64,000 nucleotides of DNA from Staphylotrichum longicolle (Eukaryota; Ascomycota; Sordariomycetes; Sordariales; Chaetomiaceae): positions 12,735,243-12,799,242 of the forward strand of contig JAHCVI010000001.1 in assembly GCA_019096155.1 (NCBI GenBank). Direction: 5' to 3'. The notes below the pieces were generated by a model that was not told the origin of the DNA, did no database searches, and worked only from the letters and a program-made list of their open reading frames with translations. The translations under genes and the position numbers were made by a program. This document shows positions 52,943 to 63,715 of the stretch, in pieces; within the stretch, counting starts at the first letter, position 1, and the number at the start of each line of letters is the position of its first letter.

Positions 52943-53856
52943 GCGTCTTCTCGACCGGCCTCGTTCGCCCAGCGGGATTCTTCATGAGGCCGCGGCCATG
53001 GAGGAATACCGGTACATAACGGCGACCGAGGGATGCAACGACTCGATCGGCGGCGGGCCCGAGTCGATCTATAGACGGATTCTGGGTGGCGTCGGATGGT
53101 CTGTGATGTTGATAATGGCGACATGGGCATGAGCACGACATACACGATGGAGGACGAAGAATATGGTCTGTAATGAACGATTTGGAGCTGGGCTGAGAGA
53201 AGCGGACGGGGTTCGACACTCAACGACGGCGTATACCTATGTTGGCATCGGGATCTGGATACGAATATCGCAAACCTAGACATTCCACAGCTTCGGCTAG
53301 TGCACGGACACACTACACGGCGGGGTTCACTTTCTCTTTCTGCTGGATTGGCGCAGTCATGGGCGGGATTGCTCTGTGGCGTTGGCTGTTGGTTTCTTAG
53401 GTCAATACCTGCCTGTAGGACATACTCTGAATGTCAGGCGGTTAGGTGTAGCAAGAGATGACGCTCGCGAGTTTGTGTTGTTTATTCTCCTAATCTCGAG
53501 TCTGAGTCATAGTAGCTACCAGGCTCTCGAAGGCGGTGATTGCTCTGACTCGAAATGAGCAGTGGAACACTCCGCCCAACTAAACCTCAGTCACGGCTGC
53601 GTCCTTGGATCTTGGGAGCTTTGATGCAGGCAGACATGTGGCTCGTGCACAACCGCGCCAAGAACCGGGACCTCTCTTGCTTTATCTTATCGTCCAGAAT
53701 CCCAACCCATAGCACCTATCAATCAACTTTGAGGCTTGCACCCGCGACTGAATCACCGCGACAGCATCACCCGAAACACCACACCACGTCCAACCCAGCC
53801 CGACTCAAAACCAACCACCGAGTCCAACAACGATACCAACAACTCAACTCGCCGAA
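52943..53856. other. intergenic region
   Basis: Between the cornichon 3' end and PRP17. No separate gene is recognised; the PRP17 frame is open far upstream of its likely start, but that part is not protein-like. Confidence 0.45.
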
Positions 53857-55568
53857 ATGGCCGACTTTGGCGACTACCCGCCAAACCTCGCCGTCAAAGA
53901 CGCTCTCGTCGTCCGCCAGGCCCAAGGCCCCGACCACGCCGTGGTCCCCTACACAGGCGACGACCTTGCCCGCCCACGCCTCGGACCCGCCAATCCCTTT
54001 CGCGCCGAATCCTCCTCCTCCTCCGCTTTGGTCCCGGCCTCGACCGCCTCCTCCTCCTCCCTCAAGCGCAAAAATGTCCTCACCGGCACCGCCGCGAGAG
54101 ACCTTCATCTCGGAACACACGTTCCGCGCAAAACACCGCGCCGTGGAGCGCGCCGGTGCCGGCGTGCCGCAGCGCGCGGTGACGAACCGCGAGCAGAAGG
54201 AGGTCAACCGGCGGCTGCGCGCCGGGCGGGAGGGCAAGGGGGACGCGACGGTCGCGGACGGGGAGGGGAGCTACGTCGGTCCGTGGGCGCGGTACCAGAG
54301 GGAGAGGTACGAGGTGGTGGAGGTTGGGGAGGACGAAGAGTTGGGGAGCGACGAGGAGTACGAGGTTGTTGAGGAGGAGGACGACGAGGACGAGGTGGTG
54401 CCGAGCGGGACGGTGGTGCAGGCGCCTGCGCCGTCGCTGGCGAGGAGGAAAGAGGCGGAGGAGCTGGGCGAGGAGACGTCGGCTTTCTTGGGGTCGAGCG
54501 AGTACGACTATCTGGGGCGGACGTACATGCATGTCCCGCAGGACTTGGACATTTCGTTGACCAAGGAGGTGGGGAGCATCACAAACTACATCCCGAAGAA
54601 GCTGGTGCATACGTGGCGGCCGCACGGGAAGCCGATCACGGCGCTGCAGCTCTTCCCCAGGTCGAGTCACTTGGGGCTGTCGGGAGCGGCGGATGGGATG
54701 GTCAAGATTTGGGATGTCTACAGGGGCAAGGAGGTGCTGCGGTCGTTTGCGGGGCATAACAAGGCGGTCACGGACTTGTCGTTCAACAACGACGGGACGA
54801 GGTTTCTGTCGGGCGGGTTCGACCGGCGGATCAGGCTCTGGGATACGGAGACGGGGCAGTGCGTCAACCGGTTCAACTGCGGTAAGACGCCGCATGTCAT
54901 CAAGTTCAACCCCTCGGCGGAAAACGGGCACGAATTCCTTGCGGGCTTGTCCGACAACAGGATCTTGCAGTATGACAGCCGCGCGAGCAACGAGACAGTG
55001 CAGGAATACGATCACCACTTGGGCGCCATCAACACGATCGAGTTTATCGACGAGAACCGCCGGTTCATGTCGACGTCGGACGACCGCTCGCTCAGGGTGT
55101 GGGAGTACGGGATTCCGGTCGAGATCAAGACGATCAGGTATGTTTACTTCGGTACCTAGAGGCCGGTGGTTTGTTACTGACTTGCCTAGTGAACCCGACA
55201 TGTTTGCCCTCACAAAATCCGCTCAACATCCCAGCGGCAAGTACGTCCTCTACCAGTGCAGCGACAATTCCATCGTCGCCTACTCGTCTGGCTCCGACAA
55301 GTTCCGTCAGCACCGCAAGAAGGCATGGCGCGGCCACAACACGGCTGGCAGCGCTATCGGGCTCGCATGCAGTCCGGACGGCCAGTTTGTCGTGTCGGGT
55401 GACACTGGTGGCAGCGTCTGCTTCTGGGACTTCAAGACGTGCAAGATGTACAACAAGATCACGGTCGACAGCGCCGGTGGGGCCGTCAGTTGCGTTGCGT
55501 GGTCGGAGCAGGAGACCAGCAAGGTGTTCACCGCGGGCGCCAAGGGAGAGATCAAGATGTGGGACTAA
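53857..55568 (+). CDS. prp17: spliceosomal WD40 protein Prp17/Cdc40, with an apparent +1 shift near the N-terminus
   Basis: A step-II splicing factor acting in the nucleus. The N-terminal segment (53857 to about 54090; MADFGDYPPNLAVKDALVVR through KRKNVLTGTA) is in one frame. The rest (about 54095-55137, joined to 55190..55568) is in another, starting RETFISEHTFRAKHRA. Comparison with the family order suggests one extra base in ACCGCCGCGAG around 54088-54095. Alternatively translation starts at ATG 54074 in the second frame. The body has an acidic linker (GSDEEYEVVEEEDDEDE) and about seven WD40 blades (for example LGLSGAADGMVKIWDVYRGK, FLSGGFDRRIRLWDTETGQC, FMSTSDDRSLRVWEYG). The single intron is 55138-55189 (GTATGT..CCTAG). 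An essential gene in most fungi, so a consensus error is likely. Confidence 0.85.
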
Positions 55569-55763
55569 GCAGCATGGGAATCATTTACAAGGCGTCAGGG
55601 GTTGATTGGTAGCTCCAGTCTGTGGCCAGTCGCTCGTGGTTGGTATGGAGCGCTCCCCGGCAGCTACTGTCTCATCCAAGTGCTGATGGTGGAACAGGCG
55701 ACTGGTGTGAAGAAAATATCCTCAAAATAGAGCACAAGGGTCAAAGCCCGTCATATTTATGGC

Positions 55764-56935
55764 CTATGCCTCCCGTTCAACGCCCTCGGTCTCCCCGATC
55801 CGGAAGACGTACTTCACCGCGCTCGCCTTGCCATCCTTCAGATTCTGCAGCGCCGTCTCGATCCCTGCCAGACCCCCTGGGACCACCTCCGTCCGCTGCG
55901 GCTTGAACCACCCCTCCTGCAATCCCCGCGCGAGATACCTGAAGTACACGTACCCAAAATCCTTGGACTCTTGATGCACGCTCCCGACCATGGTGATGCT
56001 CTGCTCCACCCCCTCCGGCAACCCCTCCTTCTCCCCGTGCAACACAAAGGTCGCCTTGCCCTTGCCGGCCCCAGCCCGCCGGAACACCTCGCCGATGTTG
56101 GTGATGCTGCTCCCCTCCGACACCGCGTCCAGCGCGTGCCCGATTGATTGCCCCCTGAGCGCCTCCACCAGCCCCGCAATCACCGCCTCGTCGCCCTGGC
56201 GGTAGTCGAGGACCACGTCGCCCTTGCTGCGGTCGATGAAGCCCTCGACATAGTCGCACGCGCGGCCGGCGACGCACAGCACTGGGTGGATGTTGCTGCG
56301 CTGGGCGAGCTGCACGGCGTAGATGCCGACGGCGGAGGCCGCGCCGTAGACGATGAGGGGCGTGGAGCGGCGTGGCTCCGGGGACCAGGGCTGGGGCAGG
56401 CCGAGGCGGAGGTGCAGGCCCACTGCCGCGGTCATGGCCGCGAGCGGGATGGCTGCTGCTTCTGTACGTCTTGTCGTCAGCGAGGGGGATCGGACTGGTT
56501 ACTGAAGAGGAGGGACGGGAGAACAAACCTTCAAAGGTGGTCGTGGCGGGGATGTGGAAGGTCGTGTGCTGCCAGGCGATGGCGTACTCGGCGTAGCTGC
56601 CGCCGCGGGTGCGCATCTCGTGGAAGGCGGCTACGCGGTCGCCGGGCTTGAACTCGAAGACATTGGCGCCGACCTTTTCGACGATGCCGGCGATGTCGTC
56701 GCCCTCGTTGGTGGTGCAGTCGAAGATGTTGGGAAGCTTCCAGTCCTTGGGGTTGGACCCCGAGACGACAACCTTGATGAGGACTTGATCATCGTTTGGG
56801 GTCGGGACGGGCGTGTCCACGATCTGGACTTTGGGTCCTGCGAGGGTGTTAGTGGTGGGGTCTCTCATGGGTTGGAGCAGAGAGGGTTGGGGTTCATGGT
56901 TGGCGCTTACCTTTGCTGACAAGCGCTTCCTTCAT
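55764..56935 (-). CDS. medium-chain dehydrogenase/reductase (zinc-less, enoyl/quinone reductase type)
   Basis: Exons 56935..56911, 56837..56529 and 56461..55764 give 343 residues. The N-terminal GroES-like domain has VSGSNPKDWKLP, GDDIAGIVEKVG and GDRVAAFHEM. The Rossmann domain carries LIVYGAASAVGIYAVQLA for NADPH. The zinc-ligand cysteines of classical alcohol dehydrogenases are absent, which fits the trans-acting enoyl-reductase/toxD-like subgroup that is common in fungi, sometimes in polyketide clusters. No polyketide synthase is seen nearby, so a stand-alone reductase of unknown substrate is most likely. The 25-nt first exon (MKEALVSK) is supported by the in-frame splice into GPKVQIVDTPVP. 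Confidence 0.9.
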
Positions 56936-57832
56936 GATGGCGGTGGGGTCTTATTTGCAGGCTTGTATTTACCGCGACTTCGAAAGTACCCAAACTGGTA
57001 TTCAGCACCTCGTGGAATTCAACACACAATACAGTGTGCGACAAGCGTGTAAATGGACATCCCAGAATTCCTTTATAGCTCTTCCTAACCGCTGGCTTAT
57101 CAATCACAGTGGATCTTCGGCCAAATTCCCAGACACCTTCACCCAATATATGACGCCATATCCTGCCAAGTCCCTGAACCGCAACCAACTGCTACCTCCA
57201 CCGGTACCATAATAGTGCTCCCAGGTAGTACCTTATTTTCCGGTAGTACCTATTCCCGAACTGTAAAGAGCACATTCCCGTCTTCTCCAGGTCTCCACCC
57301 ATAAGTGTCAACTGGGTCGCCACTGGAACGATTCTGCTTGAAACGGCTTCGTGGCAAAACAAGCCGTTCATCTCACTGTGTGTGTTTTCTCGGGCTGAAA
57401 AGTCAAAGCAGCATACACAAGCGACCTATCAACCATGTTAACACCGAGTATGCGGGGGTTTCAATGCAACAGTACCGGGAAAGATATGCCGAGCATCACT
57501 GACCAGACCGACTCTCGGGACTCAGATTTGATTCGGCCAGCACAGAGCAACAGTCAAAGCTAACAGGGAGAAGCACCATCCGCGCGCGCGGGACTCAGAA
57601 CAGATTGGCACATGCATGGCCCCAGAAAGACAACCCCATTGTTACAGTAGCCCTAAATAAGCTAGCACCAACTCCAATAACCAGACTCCCAAGTGAAACC
57701 AAAACCGACCCGGCAACTGGAAACCGGCAACCTCAGCAAACCACAACCCCTATCCGTCCACACAAACACCCCCAACCTCCGCCCGCAGGAACACCACTCC
57801 CCTCAACTCAAGCCCCCCTAGGTAAGGTAGCC
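56936..57832. other. intergenic region
   Basis: Reductase upstream region and 3' flank of the repeat-bearing secreted-protein gene. CA-rich pyrimidine tracts at 57700-57830; nothing else is recognised. Confidence 0.45.
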
Positions 57833-58229
57833 TTAGTTCTGCGAAACATCAACCCCCGCAAAGCCCAACAGCTCGTTCCACTTCTCGGCGGTGCCGGCGT
57901 TCCGGGTGCCGAGCGCCTGGATCTGGGCCTTGGCGGCGAGGCAGGCGTCCTTGGCGGCCTGGTTGGCGGCGCAGATGTTGGTCAGCTCGTCGCAGATGCG
58001 GTTGGTGATGATGTTGGGGTTGAGGGCCTCCTGCTGGTTGGCGGCGATGACCGGGTCGAGCGACTGGAAGGTGAACTCGGTGGCCGGGCGGCCGCCGAGG
58101 CCGCCGACGAACTTGATGGTCGGGACGCAGCTGCCGAAGTCGAGGCCGGCGATGGAGGACTTTTGGGCGGCGTTGCCGGCGTTGCCGGCGTTCCCGGCGT
58201 TGTTGTTGTTGTTGTTACCCGCGCCGGCG

Positions 58230-58265
<36 letters not shown>

Positions 58266-59187
58266 TGTTTCCGGCGTTGCCGGCGGCCTGGGTGGCGGTC
58301 GGGCGGCGACGACGACGGTGGTCAGGGTGCGGACGGCGCCGCAGTTGGCGGCATTGCCGTTGCCGGCCTTGTTGTTCTTGCCGGCCTTGTTCTTCTTGCC
58401 ATTGTTATTGCCAGCGTTGTTGTTGCGGCATTGTTGTTGCCAGCATTTGTTGTTGCCAGCATTGTTGTTGCCTGCGTTGTTGTTGCCTGCGTTGTTGTTG
58501 CCTGCGTTGTTGTTGCCTGCGTTGTTGTTGCCTGCGTTGTTGTTGCCTGCGTTGTTGTTGCCTGCGTTGTTGTTGCCTGCGTTGTTGTTGCCGTTGTTGC
58601 AGCACCACCCGCAGGGGCGGCGGCGGTGGCGCCGTCCAGGCCCTGCAGGGTAAAGTTGCTGAAGCCATTGGCAATGGCAACCTCGGCGACGCTCAGGCCG
58701 TCGGCGTTGAAGGGGTTGGCGAGAGAGCTGGCCGAGTTCGCGTTCTCAACGTCTGAGCCCCGACGGCGGGGTCGACAAGGGGGACGATGCCACGGAGCTC
58801 GGGGGTCGCGGGGAGGCTGGCGTCCGAGCAGATGGTGGGGATGGAGGCGGCAAAGGGGTTGAAGTTCTTCTCGGCAGCGACGAGGGCGGCAGCGGCGGCA
58901 ATGACCGCGGGTCATTTCCGAGAGTCGCGACGATCTGGTCGGCGAGTTGAAGCTGGAACAGGTTAGCCCCTGCCATGGAGGAATGGCATACTGGGTATGC
59001 TCACCTTGGCGCAAGCATTGGCACCACCGAGCAAGACACCAGGGCTGGCGCCGGCGAGAGTGGCAGCCTGGCCGGGGTTGCCAAAGTTGCCCAGGGCGGA
59101 GATGACGTTCTGGACGGTGCCCTCCTGGCCGAAGCGGGCCTCGGCAAAAGCCAGCATAGCGGCGACGACAGCAAGCTTGGAATACAT
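57833..59187 (-). CDS. secreted Ala/Asn-rich protein with internal minisatellite, several frameshifts
   Basis: Exon 1 59187..59005 encodes a signal peptide (MYSKLAVVAAMLAFAEA) and the start of a conserved domain (GNFGNPGQAATLAGASPGVL); intron 59004-58953; exon 2 58952..57833. The family-like order then runs LQLADQIVATLGND, VIAAAAALVAAEKNFNPF, ASIPTICSDASLPATPELRG, ENANSASSLANPFNADGLSV, a repeat of GNNNA units, NAANCGAVRTLTTVV, and a Cys-bearing end (LDFGSCVPTIKFVGG..NRICDELTNICAANQA). These pieces lie in different frames: a base seems missing near 58909 (GACCCGCGG), near 58755 (GTCGGGGCT) and near 58600. This may be real decay, or repeated consensus errors in GC-rich or repetitive sequence. 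It belongs to a fungal extracellular family of unknown role, often mislabelled in databases. Confidence 0.65.
58471..58590 (-). repeat. 15-bp coding minisatellite, eight perfect copies
   Basis: Plus-strand unit CCTGCGTTGTTGTTG repeats eight times without change (58471-58590), flanked by degenerate copies and (GTT)n runs at 58200-58262 and 58420-58470. On the coding strand the unit gives Asn-Asn-Asn-Ala-Gly in the likely original frame. Perfect copies imply recent expansion. Confidence 0.95.
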
Positions 59188-60631
59188 GATGCTGAAGGAA
59201 GTTGGTCGTGATATCAACAAGTTGAACGTTGGAATAAGAATCGAAAACCGGCCTGGCGGTTGTAAAGAAGGTAGATTATGCTGAAAGAGCGTCGAAAACG
59301 AAACGAAAGTTCACAGAACTGGAAGGACTGTACAGAAAGGAACGAAGGCGAACAACTTGCTGGATGGAGAAGAGAAGTGATGGTGAAGCTGGAACGCGGA
59401 TTAGAGTTATATACAAGTCCTCATCGTCGAAACGGTGGGGAAGGATGAGCGAAGACCAGATGACACGAGCCAGGGATAGGCTCATTGCACACGCTCCCTA
59501 ATGGCGATCATACTGGCGCGTAGCTGGGACACGGCGGTGGAGCATGAGCCAAGGCCAGAGGCATCGCGGTCTGGGCTGGGAAGGGCTAGCCGTGTACCAT
59601 GCTCAGAGGGGGATCGCTTATGCCGCAGGTCTGGGGTTTGGGCGAGGCGAAGAGCTCCTGCTCTGGCGGGAAGGCTGCTCGAGGCTCCTTGGCTCCGCCG
59701 CACGTTCGGATGAGTCCCGTCTGATCTGAGCGTGGGCAGGGTTTCTCGGGATCTGACGCGAGGATAGTCGTCTGGAAACCTGGCCAGCGGGGAGGGCTCC
59801 GCATCGCTTCTGGATCTCGGCGGACTCGGGACGAACCAATACTTGGCGCAAGAGGAAACATGGGCCTGCGCCAGCAACAACATCCACATTCACGATGACC
59901 ACGTCGCGGGGGCCCTGCGCTGCTCAACCCATGAGGAATCCAGGCACCATCGGGCGTGGAAACTTCCGAGCGCTTGCAAGGACATGACATGGTTCTGCCG
60001 TGGGGCTCCGTTCGTCTACGGACGGAGAGCAGCGAGGTACAGCTGTCGAGACGGTTTCAAGGGGACATCTTGAACCTGTTGAGCCCCCTTTGGCGGCTGC
60101 ATGTTTGAAGAGAGCTGACCAGCGCCAGCGTGGGACCCATGAGCGTGGGGCTTGAAGGAGGCGTTGGCGCAGGTGCGGGTCTTGGGTCTGGCCGGGCGCG
60201 CAAAACAGGGGCAGACAAGCCCGGCTGTTCGTCGCATCATGTCGTGCTTGGCAGCGGTCCTGTGCGTAGCCCTGTGGTAATGATCCTCGAAACGGAAATC
60301 CGGGATCTGGGTTCAGGAAATGGGGACGAAATGCATCTGTTTGGCCAATCTCGGTGTCACCTCACTCGGCACGCTCACCTCAGTTGGGTTGGCGCTTTTG
60401 TTGCAGGATCGAAAAAGCTTCCACGCTTCGAGAGCTTCCCCTTGGGCAAGTCAGGGCTGATGTGGTCCGTGCAACTGGTCCCCACATTGTCAGCTTTCAG
60501 GGTCTCTTGTCTGACTGGAGCTTCTTTCCACACCTTGCTGCTGCTCCTGCAACTTGAAATGTTCTCTCGCCCAGGCACTATGAATACGTCAATTCATCTG
60601 CAACTGCAATTGCACCAAGGCAAGAACGGAA
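59188..60631. other. intergenic region
   Basis: No gene could be supported; open frames up to 193 codons exist but lack protein-like features. Confidence 0.4.
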
Positions 60632-61205
60632 TCACAGCATCGAGTCATAAATTCTCCAGCCATCACTCCTTCCCAATGAATCCAGCGCCAACTCCCTCTG
60701 GAGCATCTTGAGCTTGGCTCGGATGCTGCTCGCTTCGGCGGCTTGTCGCGGATCCAGCCCCTGCAGCCACTCCCAGTCCGGCGCTTGATCGGATCTGATG
60801 CGATCAAACACCATGCATGGGATCGTGAGACACACCCGAGACGCAACGCTAAAAAGCTTGGCTTTAACGTCGAGACCCGACTGCGTCCAAACGTCCCGCC
60901 ACGACTTGCATCATGGAGTCTTCAATGGCATCGTCGGCATCATCAACGGCGATGATCGCCAGCGCCTCCGGAGAGTCGAGCCGCAACCCGAGTCCGGGGT
61001 CCCAAGATGCAGGTTTGTCGGGCAAGTCTGTCGGGACCATACATCTCATTTCCTGTCCACCTAGTCAAGTCTTTGCCTGCGGAAAACATGGCTGCACCTC
61101 TTTTTCACCCTTCCTAAAGAGCGTCTCCACATCACCATTCAAGTTAATGATGCCACCGTGCCGACCCCGATATCTCGATGTGATCCAACCTGAGAAGGAC
61201 TGTCT
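60632..61205 (-). CDS. uncharacterised multi-exon gene, 5' end unresolved
   Basis: On the minus strand an exon 61205..61098 (36 codons; GWITSRYRGRHGGIINLNGD through FRKGEKE) splices by a 45-bp GTGCAG..GGACAG intron with a TTGACTAG branch site. It joins an exon starting at 61052 (EMRCMVPTDLPDKPASWDPG, then LDSPEALAIIAVDDADDAIE). That frame closes at 60864. Protein-like sequence continues one base out of phase (WRDVWTQSGLDVKAKLFSVA, DQAPDWEWLQGLDPRQAAEA, SIRAKLKMLQRELALDSLGR) to a stop at 60632. A single-base lesion near 60900 may divide one gene. An acceptor at 61206 implies at least one more upstream exon that I could not place. No family is recognised. Confidence 0.4.
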
Positions 61206-61652
61206 CTATCAGGTTGCAAGCGGGCATGCCCATTGCGACCAAAAACTGCCCAGCCCCAAGTGGTCGTGCGGGGCGGTTTCGATTCAGGCATGGTCAAGTC
61301 CCAGCCCAGAAGTCAACCTTGCCAGGAAGCTCTGTCGATCTTGCTTCGTTTATTTCATCCCAAGAACCGGTCTCCTGTGTTGATCAGTGAACTTGAGCGC
61401 TCCAGGCTTTATCCTCGCCGATGATCTGAGGATTCAGCCGGGTGATCACAAGCCTGTCAACAGTTCGGTTCTCTCCGCATGGTAGTTACATCCCCTAATT
61501 TACAGTAATCAACGGCCAGAATCTCCAACGCCCAACTCGTCTGTCCCAGTCAGCTTGGCTGATCCTCCCGCCAGCTTAGAAGCCCAAGTTTGAGGCTCGA
61601 TATCCACGGCATTTGGTAATGCTCCGGATCATACTACGCACAAGCGATAGCG

Positions 61653-62627
61653 TCAGTGGGAGGCGCGGCTGTGAAAGAAGCACTCTGCTGGGCTCTCACT
61701 CACCAAGTTACGCCGTACTCGCTTCAAAACCTCCCTCGCCTCCCTCACCCCCGCCCCTCCCCTCGACATCTCCAGCGTGAAATAGGTCCGTTTATACGAG
61801 TTAAACACACTCTGCTCCGCCAGCGGGCCAGGCAACCCCCCATCACCACCCCGTTCCCCCTCCACCTGCTCCCCCAACTCCCGCTCATCCAGGATGAGAT
61901 AAAACTCCCTCAACCACACAAACCTCTTCACCAACCTCGAGACGCACCGACTGCAAAACCCACCCCTCCCCCTTTCGTTCCCACCAGCCCCCGGACATCT
62001 CACATCATGCCTCAAATGCTCCTCCCCGCCCCGCACCCGCTCCCACCCAGGCCTGTACCGCACCGCAAACCTCCTGACCGCATCAAACAGGATGTGGTTC
62101 CCCTCCCCCCAATCAATAATGTCCCACACCCCCGCCCCGTCCGCCTCGGGCCCGCCGAAGCAGACCACATCCCGCTCCAGCTCAAAATCCAGATTCACCG
62201 CCGTCCGCGGCGCCAGCGCCAGCGACGACGACGCTGACGCGCCCCACCCCCCATAAAACTGGACCTGCGGCCCCAGCGTGGTGCGCAGCACCGTCCTCTT
62301 CCCGCCCGCCATCCTCGCGGTCTTGGCGTGCCGCTGCACGGCGGCGCGCGCATCGCGGCAGGCGAGCGACAGGGAGACGGTGTTGTGCGCGCCCGACTCC
62401 GGGTGCGGGACCAGGTTGATGGGGGCCTCGCACGGCTCGAAGAGGCGCGAGCTCGGGTGGTGCGGGTTGAGGAAGAATTGGATCTGCGGGGCGAGGGAGG
62501 CGGCGGCGGACCAGATCAGGTCGCGGAGCTCGGTGGGGAGGAGGGGGAAGAGGGGGAATGTGAGAGGGGTGGTGGTGGTGGTGGTGGTGGTGGTGGTGAT
62601 AGTGACGGTGGTTGTTGTGATGCTCAT
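61653..62627 (-). CDS. 2EXR-domain protein
   Basis: A single-exon, 324-residue protein from the ATG at 62627. After a run of threonines (encoded by a (GGT)n microsatellite on the other strand) comes the 2EXR signature FPLFPLLPTELRDLIWSAAA, followed by the usual second conserved strand (VSLSLACRDARAAVQRHAK) and LDFELERDVVCFGG. This family is expanded in filamentous ascomycetes and its function is unknown. A splice donor GTGAGTGAG overlaps the last codons (near 61703), so the true 3' end may differ. Confidence 0.8.
   Translation of the reverse strand: MSITTTTVTITTTTTTTTTTPLTFPLFPLLPTELRDLIWSAAASLAPQIQFFLNPHHPSSRLFEPCEAPINLVPHPESGAHNTVSLSLACRDARAAVQRHAKTARMAGGKRTVLRTTLGPQVQFYGGWGASASSSLALAPRTAVNLDFELERDVVCFGGPEADGAGVWDIIDWGEGNHILFDAVRRFAVRYRPGWERVRGGEEHLRHDVRCPGAGGNERGRGGFCSRCVSRLVKRFVWLREFYLILDERELGEQVEGERGGDGGLPGPLAEQSVFNSYKRTYFTLEMSRGGAGVREAREVLKRVRRNLVSESPAECFFHSRASH
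62566..62599 (+). repeat. (GGT)n microsatellite
   Basis: About eleven GGT/GTG units within the 2EXR start codon region, coding for poly-threonine on the minus strand. Length variation would change the protein's N-terminus. Confidence 0.9.
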
Positions 62628-63715
62628 GGTTGGTGGAGGTGAAGTTTGGTGATGTGATGGGGACGGGGATGAGCATACGGGTTTGCGTGGCTTGGTTAGG
62701 GGTTGATGCTTGGTTTTATGAGTGGTTGATGGCGTGGAAGAGATTGGGACCCCTAAGTCACCCCACCTGCAACATAGGGGTCGAGAATTCGGTCATGGTG
62801 ACTTGGGGTAAAGGTTAGGGTAGGGTCCAGCACTACCGGGCCAATACGAGGGCACTGACACAAGTTCAACGTCATGTTCCTACAAGGTTAGGGTCTCCGT
62901 TCACAAAGTTGGGCGACTCGTTGTCTAACAACTTGGAGGCTCGATGAGCCAGACTGCAACTCAGAGCGAGCAGGGTGCTATGTCGGCAGGTTCACAATGA
63001 AGACCTCGAGGAAAAGAAGCAACAAAAAAGACTTTTGCTGAGGGCTTGTTTCTGTCCCGAATTTCCGCCTGTCAAGCATCCGGGATTCTAGGACGCCTGG
63101 TACATAAGAATAGTAAACTTTCAAATCATATCTGAAACTGAACTGCAAGATGCAATAGTTTGCTAGATCAGGTCTAGGAGCTTAATCTGCTCTTAGGACG
63201 GAAGGGACGCCTTAATGTCCTGTCCCCTCGTCCCTGGCTTTCAACGCCGCTCGGCGTCCAGGGGTAAGGGCGAGCGTCTTGCAACATGCAAAAGGTAGGC
63301 ACGATCAAAGGAACCACGAGCCAAGTCCCCAGCTGTGGTATCGTTATGAGCAACCTGTCCATTTCATTTGAATGTCAGTATCCTTCATCTATCCTGTAAT
63401 ACCTACTATTGGTCGCCGCCCTATAGCTCACTTCTCTCATTCTGGCCGAGGACAAATTACCCAAGGTATTCTTTTTCTTTGGTCCTTGAGCGTTTCCCCA
63501 AGTACCTAACGTACCCTCATGAGAAAACGCCAGAAGAACCGATAACCAGCAATCGCTTGTTGTGTGAGCTGCAGTCGCTCTTCAAGCTGTCAAAGCCCGG
63601 TGTTCGGTAATTAGGTACCTATCTTTCAGTAGTCAGGTAAGACATCTCAGGTTCCACATTAGCTATCCTGGACGTCGATGATTCATTGCCAGTAGCGTAC
63701 AAGCCGAGAGCCACA
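62628..63715. other. intergenic region between divergent genes
   Basis: Upstream of both the 2EXR gene and the MFS transporter. It contains two short TTAGGG-like strings (62815-62828, 62884-62893). No gene is recognised. Confidence 0.45.

Noticed and set aside
54080..55213. 377-codon minus-strand ORF inside PRP17
   Set aside because: Antisense shadow of the WD40 coding region.
55764..56935. MDR reductase as part of a secondary-metabolite cluster
   Set aside because: Enoyl-reductase-like, but no polyketide synthase, NRPS or tailoring genes lie nearby in the window.
58471..58590. 15-bp tandem array as a CRISPR array
   Set aside because: Units are contiguous without spacers and lie within a coding region of a eukaryote.
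59482..60711. Several 130-190-codon ORFs on both strands
   Set aside because: Arg/Ser/Pro-biased translations typical of GC-rich random frames; no splice or start support.
62812..62893. TTAGGG-like strings (also CCCTAA at about 8248) as telomeric repeats
   Set aside because: Only one to two units each, scattered near promoters; no tandem array, so chance or promoter telobox at most.
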